Positions 36,510-45,503 are shown, counted from the first letter of the stretch. The stretch: DNA of 64,000 bases from Caenibius sp. WL (GCF_019803445.1 NZ_CP081844.1:818501-882500), one strand, 5' to 3'. A program made the numbers and translations. Notes: a model not told the origin generated them from the letters alone.

Positions 36510-37241
36510 CTATGCGAGGTCACGAAGGAGAGTGAGTGCATTGGCGGGTGCCCGCCCGGCTGCGGTGTTGTCGAAAATGGTCCAAACTTCGCGCCCCGTC
36601 CGCAAAATATCCTGGATATGCGCAGCATACCGGTGGATCGCGGCATCTGCGTAGTTGGACCAATAGATGCGGGGTGCGCCATGCAGGCGGAAGTATACTC
36701 GCCCCGCCCATCCGCCCGGCTGCGACCCGGCTTCGGCCGTGGGGGGATCGGCTGCAACGCGGGCGATGTGTTCGCTGGCGAGAAGCGCATCGGCTTCCTT
36801 GCCGAACCAGCTTGCATGGCGTGGCTCACAGACGATGGCCCCGCCGAGAATCTGCCGCGCTTCGGTGATAAATTCCTGTGCAGCGGCATGGTCGAAAGGA
36901 AGGCTTGGGGGCAATTGCACCAGAACAGGCCCACGCTTCTCGCCCAGCCCGGCGATTTCGCCCGCAAACCGCTCCAGCAGATCGCGACAATCACGCAGGC
37001 GGCGTTCATGGGTGATGGTCTTGGGAAGCTTCACGGCAAAACGGAAGCCATCCGGCACGCTCGCTGCCCAGCGCTCATATGTGGCGCACCGGTGCGGCCG
37101 ATAGAAGCTGCTGTTGATCTCGACAGAATTGAAGCGTGAAGCATACCGTTCGAGATGGCTGCCCGTGCGCGCGAACGCGTCTGTCATAGCGGCGGGGATC
37201 GTCCAGCCTGCTACGCCTACATATGCTTTCGATAATGCCAG
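36510..37241 (-). CDS. DUF72 domain protein with non-ATG start
   Basis: A TIM-barrel-like DUF72 (YecE family) protein, about 243 residues. The family's first strand, YVGVAGWTIP, is encoded upstream of the first ATG (37187), so a start there would cut off the conserved N-terminus. The only plausible start is CTG at 37241, preceded by GAGGTG at about 6 bases. Other signatures are SRFNSVEINSSFYRPHR, FRFAVKLPKTITHERRL, LVQLPPSLPF and YFRLHG. The biochemical role is unknown; a nuclease-type activity has been suggested for the fold. Confidence 0.8.
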   Translation of the reverse strand: MALSKAYVGVAGWTIPAAMTDAFARTGSHLERYASRFNSVEINSSFYRPHRCATYERWAASVPDGFRFAVKLPKTITHERRLRDCRDLLERFAGEIAGLGEKRGPVLVQLPPSLPFDHAAAQEFITEARQILGGAIVCEPRHASWFGKEADALLASEHIARVAADPPTAEAGSQPGGWAGRVYFRLHGAPRIYWSNYADAAIHRYAAHIQDILRTGREVWTIFDNTAAGRAPANALTLLRDLA

Positions 37242-37360
37242 CGTAGCACCTCGTTCGCAGTGATGGCGCCGCTGTCCGCGCCATGGCTATTCTGCCTGGT
37301 ACGCATCAATCATTGGTTTGTTTCCGTGGCAGCAAAGCATCACCGCCGTGCGGCCGCCAT

Positions 37361-37385
37361 GGAACAACCATTTGTGCAAGCCGTT
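37361..37385 (+). promoter_or_regulatory. EcfG-type general-stress promoter, 26-residue peptide gene
   Basis: Perfect GGAAC-N16-CGTT (-35 37361-37365, -10 37382-37385), 31 bases upstream of the peptide start. Confidence 0.8.
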
Positions 37386-37416
37386 GCTGAAACATCCATA
37401 ATCGGAGGAAGTTATC

Positions 37417-37497
37417 ATGCGTTCCGCATTGCTCTGGCTGATTGGCGTGCCTATCCCGCTTATCCTGTTGCTGGCCTATTGCACCGGGCATCTATGA
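37417..37497 (+). CDS. 26-residue single-helix membrane peptide
   Basis: A tiny gene with an excellent ribosome-binding site (GGAGGAAG at 37404-37411) and ATG at 37417. The peptide starts MRSALLWLIGVPIPLILLL and ends AYCTGHL, so it is one transmembrane helix with a central Pro-Ile-Pro kink. A perfect EcfG promoter lies 31 bases upstream. Similar short membrane peptides occur as uncharacterised stress products in alphaproteobacteria. The function is unknown; insertion in the inner membrane is inferred. Confidence 0.8.
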   Translation: MRSALLWLIGVPIPLILLLAYCTGHL

Positions 37498-37668
37498 GAT
37501 GACAGGGAACCGGACCGCCAGATCGACGGCAGCCGGTTTGTCCTCCGTTACAACGCTCTTCTGCGATGATTGCAACTTTCTTCATCGCGCCATGGATCGG
37601 CGTGAGGCGGCGCTTTCGTATCGCTAATTTCCAGACGGATCAGCCGCTTTTAAGGCCCTCTCGCATCT

Positions 37669-37693
37669 GGAACGTTCTGAATTGCCGCCCGTT
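37669..37693 (+). promoter_or_regulatory. EcfG-type general-stress promoter of katE
   Basis: Perfect GGAAC-N16-CGTT (-35 37669-37673, -10 37690-37693), 37 bases upstream of the catalase start codon. Confidence 0.85.
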
Positions 37694-37730
37694 GGCTGGA
37701 TAACCTAAGCCAGAAAATGGGAGACAAGAC

Positions 37731-39923
37731 ATGGCTTCGAAGCGTTCAGACAAGCGTCCGGGCGAAACTCCGCAAACGTCTCCGACTCTCAAAAATAGCC
37801 TGCAAGATATTCGCCCAGGCGAGAGCGGCGGTGATGCGAATGCGCTGGCTGACACGCGCGGCAATGCCGGGGAGCTTCATCAGGAGGTCCCGCGTAAAAG
37901 CGATCACAGCGATGGCCGCGCCCATCTTACTGACAATCACGGCCACCGCATCAGCGATAATCAGAACAGCCTTCGGGCCGGCGCGCGTGGTCCCACTTTG
38001 CTGGAAGACTTTATTCTCCGTGAGAAGATCTTCCATTTTGACCATGAGCGTATTCCGGAGCGGATTGTCCATGCCCGTGGCTCGGGCGCGCACGGGGTGT
38101 TCGAATGCACAAGGGCTATACCGGAACTGACAAAAGCATCCCTGTTCCAGAAGAAGGGCAACAGCTGCCCCGTATTCGTCCGCTTTTCCACCGTTGCCGG
38201 GGGCGCGGGCTCGGTGGACACGCCGCGGGATGTGCGCGGCTTTGCGGTTAAATTCTATACCGACAGTGGCAACTGGGATCTGGTGGGCAACAACATCCCG
38301 GTTTTCTTTATTCAGGATGCGATCAAGTTTCCCGATCTGGTCCACAGCGTGAAAATGGAAGCGGATCGTGGCTATCCGCAAGCCGCGTCTGCGCACACCA
38401 CCTTCTGGGATTTCGTCGGGCTGATGCCGGAAACCATGCACATGATCATGTGGGCGATGTCCGACCGGGCGATCCCGCGCTCACTGCGCATGATAGAAGG
38501 ATTTGGTGTGCACACGTTCCGTTTCGTCAATGCCCGGGGCGAAGGGCGGTTCGTCAAATTCCATTGGAAACCGGTGCTGGGCCTGCAATCGACATGCTGG
38601 GACGAGGCGGTGAAGATTGCCGGGGCCGATCCCGATTTCCATCGCCGCGATCTGTATGAGGCGATCGAAGCCGGCGATTACCCAGCGTGGGATCTGGGCG
38701 TTCAGGTTTTCGACGAGGAATGGGCTACGCAGCAGCCATATGATGTGCTGGATGCGACCAAGCTGATTCCTGAAGAGGAGATACCTGTAGAAGTCATCGG
38801 CCGTATGACGCTGAACCGCAATGTCGATAATTTCTTCGCGGAGACGGAACAGGCGGCTTTCTTGCCATCGAACATCATTCCCGGTATCGATTTTTCGAAC
38901 GACCCGCTGCTGCAGGGGCGCTTGTTCAGTTATCTCGATACGCAGAAGTCACGGCTCGGCACCGCCAATTTCCACCAGATTCCGATCAACGCGCCCAAAT
39001 GCCCGTTCCACAATTTCCAGCGTGACGGCATGATGCAGACTCTGGTCCCCACAGGGCGCGCCAATTACGAACCGAACAGTCTGGGTGAAGTGGGTGAGGA
39101 TACCGGCCCCCGCGCTTGCCCCGAAACGGGCTTCACCAGCTTCCGCGCGAATGCTGAGCGGAACGATCCCACCGAAAAGCTGCGCATCCGGGCCGAAGCC
39201 TTTGCGGATCACTACAGTCAGGCGCGGTTGTTCTATCGTTCGCAAACCGAAAACGAACAGGCACACATGGCTTCGGCCCTGGTATTCGAATTGTCGAAAG
39301 CGTCACTGCCGCACGTGCGCGAACGGGTGCTGGGGCTGCTTCAGAACGTCGATATGGATCTCGCCCGCCGCGTGGCCGATGGACTGGCGATGCCGTTGCC
39401 GCCAAAGGCGAAAGCGGCGAAGAAGCCTATCGACATGCCGGTGTCCAACGCCCTGTCGATCCAGAAGAATGCCAAGATGACGCTCAAAGGACGCAAAGTC
39501 GGCATTCTGTTTGCCGAAGGTTCCGATCTGGCTACGATCAACGCGGTTAAACAGGCAGTGGAACAAGCGGGTGGCACCGCGATGCTGATCGCGCCCAAAG
39601 TGGGCGGTATCGAGGTCAAGGGCGGGATGCTCGCTGCCGATGGTCAATTGGCAGGCACGCCATCGGTGATGGTCGATGCGATCGCGTTGGTTCTGACACG
39701 TGAAGCCACGGCCAACCTGCTGCGAGACAGTGCCGCGGTGCAATTCGTGATGGATGCCTTCGGGCATCTGAAAGCTATTGGGCACGATGGCGGCGCTCAG
39801 GAATTGCTGGATCGTGCCGGGGTCGAACCCGATGCTGGGGTCACTGGCCTTGGCAAGGATTTCATCTCGGCGGCGGCACAGCGCTTCTACGAGCGTGAAG
39901 CCAAAGTGCGCGATCTCGCCTGA
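37731..39923 (+). CDS. katE: Large-subunit monofunctional catalase (HPII type)
   Basis: A 730-residue clade-2 catalase that dismutates hydrogen peroxide. The N-terminal ~85 residues are a polar extension typical of HPII enzymes. The distal His114 lies in [15 protein letters not shown], the [17 protein letters not shown] region is canonical, and the heme-ligating Tyr is in [14 protein letters not shown]. From ~590 a flavodoxin/DJ-1-like C-terminal domain follows ([25 protein letters not shown]). The gene has GGGAGACAAG in front and a perfect EcfG promoter 37 bases upstream, so it should be induced by general stress. Confidence 0.95.
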   Translation: MASKRSDKRPGETPQTSPTLKNSLQDIRPGESGGDANALADTRGNAGELHQEVPRKSDHSDGRAHLTDNHGHRISDNQNSLRAGARGPTLLEDFILREKIFHFDHERIPERIVHARGSGAHGVFECTRAIPELTKASLFQKKGNSCPVFVRFSTVAGGAGSVDTPRDVRGFAVKFYTDSGNWDLVGNNIPVFFIQDAIKFPDLVHSVKMEADRGYPQAASAHTTFWDFVGLMPETMHMIMWAMSDRAIPRSLRMIEGFGVHTFRFVNARGEGRFVKFHWKPVLGLQSTCWDEAVKIAGADPDFHRRDLYEAIEAGDYPAWDLGVQVFDEEWATQQPYDVLDATKLIPEEEIPVEVIGRMTLNRNVDNFFAETEQAAFLPSNIIPGIDFSNDPLLQGRLFSYLDTQKSRLGTANFHQIPINAPKCPFHNFQRDGMMQTLVPTGRANYEPNSLGEVGEDTGPRACPETGFTSFRANAERNDPTEKLRIRAEAFADHYSQARLFYRSQTENEQAHMASALVFELSKASLPHVRERVLGLLQNVDMDLARRVADGLAMPLPPKAKAAKKPIDMPVSNALSIQKNAKMTLKGRKVGILFAEGSDLATINAVKQAVEQAGGTAMLIAPKVGGIEVKGGMLAADGQLAGTPSVMVDAIALVLTREATANLLRDSAAVQFVMDAFGHLKAIGHDGGAQELLDRAGVEPDAGVTGLGKDFISAAAQRFYEREAKVRDLA

Positions 39924-39936
39924 TAATGATGCCAAG

Positions 39937-39960
39937 GGCGGCGGTGCGTGTGCCGCCGCC
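39937..39960. terminator. GC-rich hairpin between katE and convergent oxidoreductase gene
   Basis: GGCGGCGG-N8-CCGCCGCC, an 8-bp perfect stem beginning 13 bases after the katE stop. It lacks a T tract but lies exactly between convergent genes. Confidence 0.5.
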
Positions 39961-41159
39961 TAGAAATTGCGATAAAAGCTGACGAGATCGCTATCCGGAT
40001 CGCCTGCGCCGGTGATAAGACCGCGCAGCATTTGCGCCGCCATCATCGAGAAAGTAATGCCATTTCCGCCATACCCCATGGCGGCATAGCAGTTCGGCAT
40101 TTTGGGAATGCGCCCGATGGTCGGAGTGCCCACCGGACTGTCGCCGAAGCTGCCCGCCCAGGCATGGGCCGGCGTGGGGTCGATCATGGGCAGCAGCTGG
40201 CCCAGTTTTCGTGCCAGCGTTCGGGTCTTGTCGGCGATCCTGGCATCGCGTTCCTCGGCGTCGGCGATTTCTTCGTCCTCCCCACCGCAGATCACTTCGC
40301 CCTTCGGTGTCGTGCGAATATAGAGATAGGGATCGGACGCCTCCCAGATCATCGCCGCGGTCGGCCAGATATTGCGCGGTTGCGGCGCAGTGGCGATCGA
40401 CCAGCTTGAAATGGTCCGGTTGCCCAATCGTGGAATGCCTTTCAGCATCTCGTAACCGCTCGCCATCACCACATGATCGGCCCGCACAGTTGCACCCGAT
40501 GCACTTTCCAGAGTGATCCCATACTCGGTGACATCAATGGCGCAGACGTCCACCGGTGCGTAGAGGCGTGCCCCGCGGGCGAGGGCCGCATTGAGATAGC
40601 CGGCGGCCAGTTTCCGGGGATCGGCACTGTAATTGCCAAACCCGATGATGGCATGCCTCCCCGTGATGCCGTAGCGTTCCTTGACGGTGGCGGGGGTGAG
40701 CAGTTCGATCTCGAACCCCGCGCGTCGCCGCGCTTCGGCTTCCTCTGCCAGCCCCGCCGCGTCGAGCACATTGCCGTCGAGATAGATCGATGCGCGTGTG
40801 ACCGCATCGGCCTTGATGCCGAGCCGCTCGGTGCGTTCCCGCAGCGCATCGACCGCCAATCTCGACCGGCGCCAGAGCCGTTCGGCGCGCTCGCGCCCGA
40901 TCCGGTCAGCCATCCGGCACAAGGGCGTGTCGAGTTCGTACTGCAGCATCGCAGTTGATGCCGGTGTCGACCCAAGCAGCGGGCCGCGCCGGTCGAGAAT
41001 GACGACGCTCAGGCCGGCCTCGCTCAAACTTTCGGCAATGAGCGCGCCCGAAATGCCCGCGCCGACGATAGCCACATTACATCGGACAGACCGGATGAGA
41101 CGCTTGACCGCGATGGGCGGACGGCGTTTCGCGGACCAGATGGACTGCCCCGTGCGCAA
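39960..41159 (-). CDS. FAD-dependent oxidoreductase, DAO (amino-acid oxidase-like) family
   Basis: A 399-residue flavoprotein of the DAO/glycine oxidase fold. The FAD-binding motif CNVAIVGAGISGALIAESLS (~27-46), the STPASTAMLQYELD segment, the GFGNYSADPRKLAAGYL motif and the C-terminal GYGGNGITFSMMAAQ are present. The ~25-residue N-terminal lead with SIWSAKRRPP is common in this subfamily, whose substrate is undefined. The reading frame begins at a TTG codon and no better start was seen. It lies 97 bases downstream of the TetR gene on the same strand. Confidence 0.85.
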   Translation of the reverse strand: MRTGQSIWSAKRRPPIAVKRLIRSVRCNVAIVGAGISGALIAESLSEAGLSVVILDRRGPLLGSTPASTAMLQYELDTPLCRMADRIGRERAERLWRRSRLAVDALRERTERLGIKADAVTRASIYLDGNVLDAAGLAEEAEARRRAGFEIELLTPATVKERYGITGRHAIIGFGNYSADPRKLAAGYLNAALARGARLYAPVDVCAIDVTEYGITLESASGATVRADHVVMASGYEMLKGIPRLGNRTISSWSIATAPQPRNIWPTAAMIWEASDPYLYIRTTPKGEVICGGEDEEIADAEERDARIADKTRTLARKLGQLLPMIDPTPAHAWAGSFGDSPVGTPTIGRIPKMPNCYAAMGYGGNGITFSMMAAQMLRGLITGAGDPDSDLVSFYRNF

Positions 41160-41256
41160 GTCCCTGTGATGCGTGGCCGAGTTCGGAATGGGTTGGCCCC
41201 CGATAGATACCTGTGCGCCACGCTATCAGAAGCGTGGAATGCAACCTAGCCTGACA

Positions 41257-41859
41257 TTAGCACATGGCGCCATTGGCGCGCAGCACCTCCATGACACGTG
41301 CAGCTGCAAGATCCACCGGGCGTTCCACGCCCATCAGCGCGAAAGTGCCGCCAAGCAGGAAGGCGCAGTGGCCATGAACCGTGGCAATCAGCGAACTGGC
41401 CAGTTTCGCCGTGTCGGTTGTGCTTGCATCGGTTAAAACCGACGCCACCTCGCGCGTAATGACATCGGTCAGGTGTACGCGCTCGGCCATCAGCGTGTCA
41501 GCCATGTCCATGCCCCCGGGCAGGCGGTGTTCGTAGATTGCGGACCACAGGTTGCGATGCACTGTGGCGAATTCGAAGTAGCCGTGGACGAGAACGAGAA
41601 TCCGATCCCCGTTTTGTGCGCCTTCCAGCCGGTCTTCGAGCCATTGTGTCCAGAGACGGAACGTGCGTGCGTTGATCGCCATGACCAGTTGGTCAACACC
41701 GCCGAACACGTGCATGACGGTGCCTACCGAATAACCGATCCGCTTGGCCACTTCCCGTGCGGAGAAGCGGGCGTAGCCGCTCTCTGCCATGACCTCCCGC
41801 CCGGCATCGAGGATCAATGCCTCAAGCTCCTCGCGGTTGTGATCGGACCGGCGCCCCAT
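41257..41859 (-). CDS. TetR/AcrR family transcriptional regulator
   Basis: A 200-residue regulator with an N-terminal TetR helix-turn-helix (LILDAGREVMAESGYARFSA, then REVAKRIGYSVGTVMHVFGG) and a C-terminal ligand domain resembling TetR_C_33-like WHG domains. Its ATG overlaps the desaturase stop context (stop TGA at 41862-41860, start at 41859), so translation is coupled. It probably represses the operon with the sterol-desaturase-like enzyme; the ligand may be a lipid. Confidence 0.9.
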   Translation of the reverse strand: MGRRSDHNREELEALILDAGREVMAESGYARFSAREVAKRIGYSVGTVMHVFGGVDQLVMAINARTFRLWTQWLEDRLEGAQNGDRILVLVHGYFEFATVHRNLWSAIYEHRLPGGMDMADTLMAERVHLTDVITREVASVLTDASTTDTAKLASSLIATVHGHCAFLLGGTFALMGVERPVDLAAARVMEVLRANGAMC

Positions 41860-42999
41860 TCAACCTGCCTTGCGGACGAAGGGATAGCTCATCTGTGCAA
41901 GGTAGCCGCTCGGCACCGCCTCGGGCACGCCGTAGCCTTGCGGCCACTTGCCGTTGGGGAAATAGTGCGTGCCGAACAGGCGGTCGAGCCAGGGGAAATG
42001 GATCGCGAAGTTCTTGTCGATTCCCTCCGCTTCGAGCGCATGGTGCCAATGGTGGAAGCGCGGTACCACGATCCAGCGCCCCAGCCGGTCGAAATCGCCC
42101 CGCAGGTTGGCATGGACCAGTGAAGAATAGACATAGACCAGCCCGATGTACGCCTGCATGACCGAAGGCAGGAAGCCCAGCGTCAGCAGGGGCAGCGAAG
42201 TCACGCCGCGCAGCAGCACGATCTCCACGAAATGCATGCGTCCGCCCGCCAGCCAGTCCATCGAGCGCGCCGAATGATGCACGGCATGGAAGCCCCAGAG
42301 GAAAGGGACACGATGGAACAGCCGGTGGAACCAGTATTGGGCCAGGTCGGTCAGGAACATGGCGAGGAGGAACTGCACCGCCCATGGAAGGCCGCCGATT
42401 GCCGCACGAATGCCGGATAGAGCCGTGCCGTGCGTGTTCAGGTAGCTCGACGGGGCGAGCGCGAGGAACGTGATGAGTTGCACCAGCATCGAACTGACAA
42501 GGAAATAGAACAGATCCTCCCGCCATTCGGGGCGGAACAGGCGCTGTTCCCTGCGATGGGGCAGGATGCGTTCCAGCGGGGAGAACATCAGGCCCGTGGC
42601 GATCAGGTTCACCGCAAAGAAATCGACCCCGAAGAAGATGCCCCAGTCGTGCATCTCACGGGGTTGTACCGATGCGCCGCCCAGAATCGTGCCCGCCAGC
42701 GCCACCAGCAGCGCCGTCAGGCCCAGCGCCTTGCGCGGCCGCAGCAGCAGGCTGAGCAGGGCCAGCGCATAGGCGCTCAACAATGTCCCGTGGACCACGA
42801 TGCGAAAGGTCGAGGAGGCCAGCACGCGCGCAAGCTCGGGCGTGGCGAACCAGTCCGGCCAACGCAGCGCCATCACGAAGCAGAACCCCGCAGCGGCCAG
42901 GAGCAGCGCAAAGAACCCCGAGAACCATCCCGTCCCGAAACCGCGCGCTTCGATCGGTGCTTCGAGATCGCGCACCAGCTTTTTCAGAAACCCTGTCAT
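41860..42999 (-). CDS. Sterol desaturase / fatty acid hydroxylase family membrane protein
   Basis: A 379-residue integral membrane di-iron oxygenase. Hydrophobic helices occupy the first half. The histidine clusters are HRLFH (with AQYWFHR), HAVHHSA and HHWHHALEAEG, matching the HxxxH, HxxHH, HxxHH pattern of the family. It hydroxylates or desaturates a membrane lipid; sterol, carotenoid and fatty-acid substrates are all possible. It is the first gene of an operon with the TetR regulator and perhaps the FAD oxidoreductase. The upstream 446 bases contain its promoter. Confidence 0.92.
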   Translation of the reverse strand: MTGFLKKLVRDLEAPIEARGFGTGWFSGFFALLLAAAGFCFVMALRWPDWFATPELARVLASSTFRIVVHGTLLSAYALALLSLLLRPRKALGLTALLVALAGTILGGASVQPREMHDWGIFFGVDFFAVNLIATGLMFSPLERILPHRREQRLFRPEWREDLFYFLVSSMLVQLITFLALAPSSYLNTHGTALSGIRAAIGGLPWAVQFLLAMFLTDLAQYWFHRLFHRVPFLWGFHAVHHSARSMDWLAGGRMHFVEIVLLRGVTSLPLLTLGFLPSVMQAYIGLVYVYSSLVHANLRGDFDRLGRWIVVPRFHHWHHALEAEGIDKNFAIHFPWLDRLFGTHYFPNGKWPQGYGVPEAVPSGYLAQMSYPFVRKAG

Positions 43000-43445
43000 G
43001 TCCGTTTCCCTGACAATCGAGATGCTTCATATCTTCAAATCGAACGGTGTCTAATTAATTATTAAACAATGCTCAATTTTTCTGAGCCCGGAAGTGACAA
43101 TCGTTTGCGGCGCGCTGCCATCCTAATGGACGGCTCTCGTTGTGCATCGGGCAGTCGCGTGTGGCTGCGGAAGAAAGGCGTATTTTCCTCCGGCTGCGAT
43201 ACCTTAGGGGTGATTGGGGGGAAGGCGGTGCGCTCTACGCACCCTTTTTCTCAGGCCCATAGAGGGATACTTTGCTTCAACCAGCATCTGCTTTCCAGAG
43301 TTGGAGGGAAGCACCGTGAAATACACAGCGTCGCTATATGCTCGGTATAGCCTTGGCCGGTGGATCGTATGCTCCGTTCGGCTGTATCGGCAGGCGCACG
43401 CTGCACACGGAATTGTGCGGCTTTGGCGAAGTCGCAGTTCACGGA
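43000..43445. other. Intergenic, 446 bases, no gene supported
   Basis: The region between the desaturase start and the end of the XRE gene, both on the minus strand. It has an AT-rich patch (43050-43080, TAATTAATTATTAAA) just upstream of the desaturase that is a likely promoter. Short open frames on both strands have no protein-like features. Confidence 0.4.
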
Positions 43446-43682
43446 TCATCCCCGCAGGAGGTCTGCGACAGACTTGCCCACAATCCGCGCCAATTGTGAC
43501 ATCTTGAGGAGGCTGGGATTGGCCAGCCCCCGTTCCAGATGGGAAATATAGGTCCGATCCAGGCCCGACAATTCCGCCAGGCGCGCTTGGGTGAGGCCGG
43601 ATTCGCGCCTTGCTTCTCGAAGGCGGCGTGCAAAAATATGTTGTTCTGTTGGAACTACATTGCTTGCTTTTGGGGGCGGCAA
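43446..43682 (-). CDS. XRE-family small helix-turn-helix regulator
   Basis: A 78-residue protein consisting almost wholly of one HTH_3 domain (LREARRESGLTQARLAELSG, then DRTYISHLERGLANPSLLKM and LARIVGKSVADLL). The start codon appears to be TTG, with GGGAG about 8 bases upstream (minus strand). It is alone, with no partner toxin or phage gene beside it. It could regulate the nearby polysaccharide operons or the desaturase operon. Confidence 0.85.
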   Translation of the reverse strand: MPPPKASNVVPTEQHIFARRLREARRESGLTQARLAELSGLDRTYISHLERGLANPSLLKMSQLARIVGKSVADLLRG

Positions 43683-44278
43683 GTTGAAACTCCCAAGATA
43701 CTTACCTGTTATACGGTGATATTTCTCTTATAATTGGGGTGTATTTTCTACCCGGCGACCCTCAATACGATATAGCCCATTTAACATGGAATTCCAGGAA
43801 ATTCACTCAAAACTTAACCGACTTATCGTGGATTATTTGCCATTTTGGGACATCTGGGTGCCGCGATGGGGTTTCCAGTTGCGTCGGTGCCAGTGGCTCG
43901 GGCCTGTTGCAGTGGCTTCCATCTCCGCGCGTTCCGATGCCAATCCGTCTTATTTTGACAATAGCGATCCCCGCCGGGCTTTGAGCGGCAGGGGGAAGGG
44001 CTGTGGCTTGTTCATAGCTGTAGCGGGAAAGGAATATGGTCGCCAAAGGCGTTTTTTCGGCATACTTTCTCCGTTGACCCGTGGAATGGCACCACCCGCC
44101 GTTGATCTGGCGCAAAAGTGCTGCCGCTCCCTTGTGGGTCATTCAGCCATATTCTATGGATTTTTGAATGAGGCTGTCTGTGGTGTCATTATCAAATGAC
44201 CCGCGGTTTCAGAGCTCCTTGTTAATATGTCGTAATACAGATGAAATTTTTCATCTCGACGTTAATATGGCATGATTT
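43683..44278. other. Intergenic, 596 bases, divergent XRE genes
   Basis: Separates two divergent XRE genes. Frames at 43786-44199 (+) and 43807-44142 (-) overlap each other and show no domain, ribosome-binding site or coding-like composition. The right end holds the GTTAATATG repeats and the inverted repeat described separately. Confidence 0.4.
44221..44269. repeat. GTTAATATG direct repeats flanking a GATGAAA inverted repeat
   Basis: GTTAATATG at 44221-44229 and 44261-44269, exactly 40 bases apart (close to four helical turns). Between them is the inverted repeat GATGAAA-TT-TTTCATC (44240-44255). It lies directly upstream of the XRE gene at 44279, so it is a candidate autoregulatory operator. 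Confidence 0.55.
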
Positions 44279-44599
44279 ATGAAATCTGAAAATAGATCAG
44301 ATTTATTACCTGATAATTATAATGAAATAGGTGAAAATCTGGAAAGTATGGCCGATTTTGACCGAGAATTCTTCAAGAAATTTGGGGAAAGAGTTCGCTT
44401 GTTTCGGACTTCCAAAGGTCTAGAGGCTGCATACGTTTCGTCAGCATGCGGACTTCGCGAAAGCGACATCACTTCGCTGGAAAACGGCGTCTATATCCCG
44501 CGCCTGAACGAGTTGGTCGCGATTGCGTCGGCTCTGGAGATTGGTACGGCCGATCTCGTTGATTTGTCGGTCGAATTGCCTCTTCAGAACAGAGCCTAA
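44279..44599 (+). CDS. XRE-family transcriptional regulator
   Basis: A 106-residue protein: an acidic/polar N-terminal tail of ~30 residues and one HTH_3 domain (FGERVRLFRTSKGLEAAYVS, then LRESDITSLENGVYIPRLNE and LVAIASALEIGTADLVDLS). The first ATG (44279) has a poor ribosome-binding site; an internal ATG at 44348 follows GGAAAG. It reads toward the exopolysaccharide genes and is a plausible regulator of them. Confidence 0.82.
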   Translation: MKSENRSDLLPDNYNEIGENLESMADFDREFFKKFGERVRLFRTSKGLEAAYVSSACGLRESDITSLENGVYIPRLNELVAIASALEIGTADLVDLSVELPLQNRA

Positions 44600-45141
44600 A
44601 CTCTTAAAGAGACTATTCTGCGCCCTGGCGCTTCTTGGCTTACCAGACGGTCGCTGAGGCGATCGCCTTGATCGCCCATGCAATGGGCGAGGGCGAGTAG
44701 GCCTTGCGGCGCGCTGATGGTTATGCCTCGCAGGCGCGATACCGCACTCATTTCAACCCACCATGAAAGAGGTATCGGCATAGCCGCAATCACACCCTGC
44801 CTTCGTGTGCGGTGCAGGGGATCGGATTGCCTCATCTCGTGATCAGACTGTCGCATATCTGCGCGCTGAAGACCGGCTTTGCCTGTTCCCATCTCCATCC
44901 CGATTCTGTGCGCAGAATGGGAGATTTCTGCCATTTTATGATGTATATATACAACATTCCATTCTGATGGAAAGGAATGCCTTGGGCGGCCGATATTTGA
45001 TATACATTATTGAATAATAAGTGATATTTTTAAGATGTGACGGCTTCTTCCCAAGGGGTGAGGGGGTGGGAGTCCAGGGTATTGCTATATAACCCACAAA
45101 GCCTTACCATCCGCCACATCACCTATTGAAGGGAGAATTGC
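44600..45141. other. Intergenic, 542 bases, upstream of small secreted-type gene
   Basis: No gene is supported; a 112-residue minus-strand frame (44596-44934) has no recognisable domain. The right half is AT-rich and carries the ATATATACAACATTC element at 44945-44959 and a related ATATACATTAT at 45000. Confidence 0.4.
44945..44959. promoter_or_regulatory. ATATATACAACATTC element, copy 1
   Basis: A 15-base sequence repeated exactly at 50440-50454 in the other control region of the polysaccharide locus. The function is inferred only from this repetition and its intergenic position. Confidence 0.4.
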
Positions 45142-45351
45142 ATGCGCTCCATACGACTTCTCGCCGCTGCTATCGCGGCGACGATTGTGGCTCAGCCCGC
45201 ACTGGCGCAGTCCGAATCGACTGCGGTATCCGAAGACAAAGGTCCCTCGACGGCACTGATTGCGCTCGGTGGACTGGCTGTTGCCGGTGGCATCATCGCA
45301 ATCGCCACCAGCGGCGATGACGACGACGATTCGGCGCCCGTTAGCCCCTAA
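45142..45351 (+). CDS. Small exported/membrane protein, 69 residues
   Basis: A 69-residue protein with a clear signal peptide (LAAAIAATIVAQPALA/QSES), a short polar stretch, one hydrophobic helix (TALIALGGLAVAGGIIAIAT) and an acidic tail (SGDDDDDSAPVSP). GAAGGGAG lies just upstream of the ATG, and a terminator follows 40 bases after the stop, so it is monocistronic. It is a candidate accessory or surface factor of the neighbouring polysaccharide locus; no family function is known to me. Confidence 0.8.
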   Translation: MRSIRLLAAAIAATIVAQPALAQSESTAVSEDKGPSTALIALGGLAVAGGIIAIATSGDDDDDSAPVSP

Positions 45352-45391
45352 TCCGTTGTTATGAGTTCCAAGGGGCATTGGGCCCTGCGAT

Positions 45392-45425
45392 ATCCCCGCC
45401 TCCGCCACCCCGGGGCGGGGATTTT
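45392..45425 (+). terminator. Rho-independent terminator
   Basis: ATCCCCGCC / GGCGGGGAT, a 9-bp perfect stem with a 13-base loop, followed by TTT. It separates the 69-residue gene from the O-antigen ligase-type gene. Confidence 0.7.
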
Positions 45426-45503
45426 GCTGTCTCCCTGTTTTTCCGGCCATACGCCTTATGCGGGCACAGCTTGTCGGGTCAGAGCCGGGCGGCTGACGCG
45501 AGT

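Noticed and set aside
39937-39960. Attachment site or REP-like element
   Set aside because: Single GC-rich hairpin between convergent genes is better explained as a terminator; no second copy was noticed.
43786-44199. 137-residue frame between the XRE genes
   Set aside because: No domain, poor ribosome-binding site, and an equally long frame overlaps it on the other strand.
43446-44599. Toxin-antitoxin or prophage control region suggested by two XRE genes
   Set aside because: No toxin, integrase or phage gene is adjacent, and the two genes are 596 bases apart and divergent.
44596-44934. 112-residue minus-strand frame after the XRE gene
   Set aside because: Overlaps the XRE gene's end and has no recognisable feature; considered as a transposase remnant but nothing supports it.
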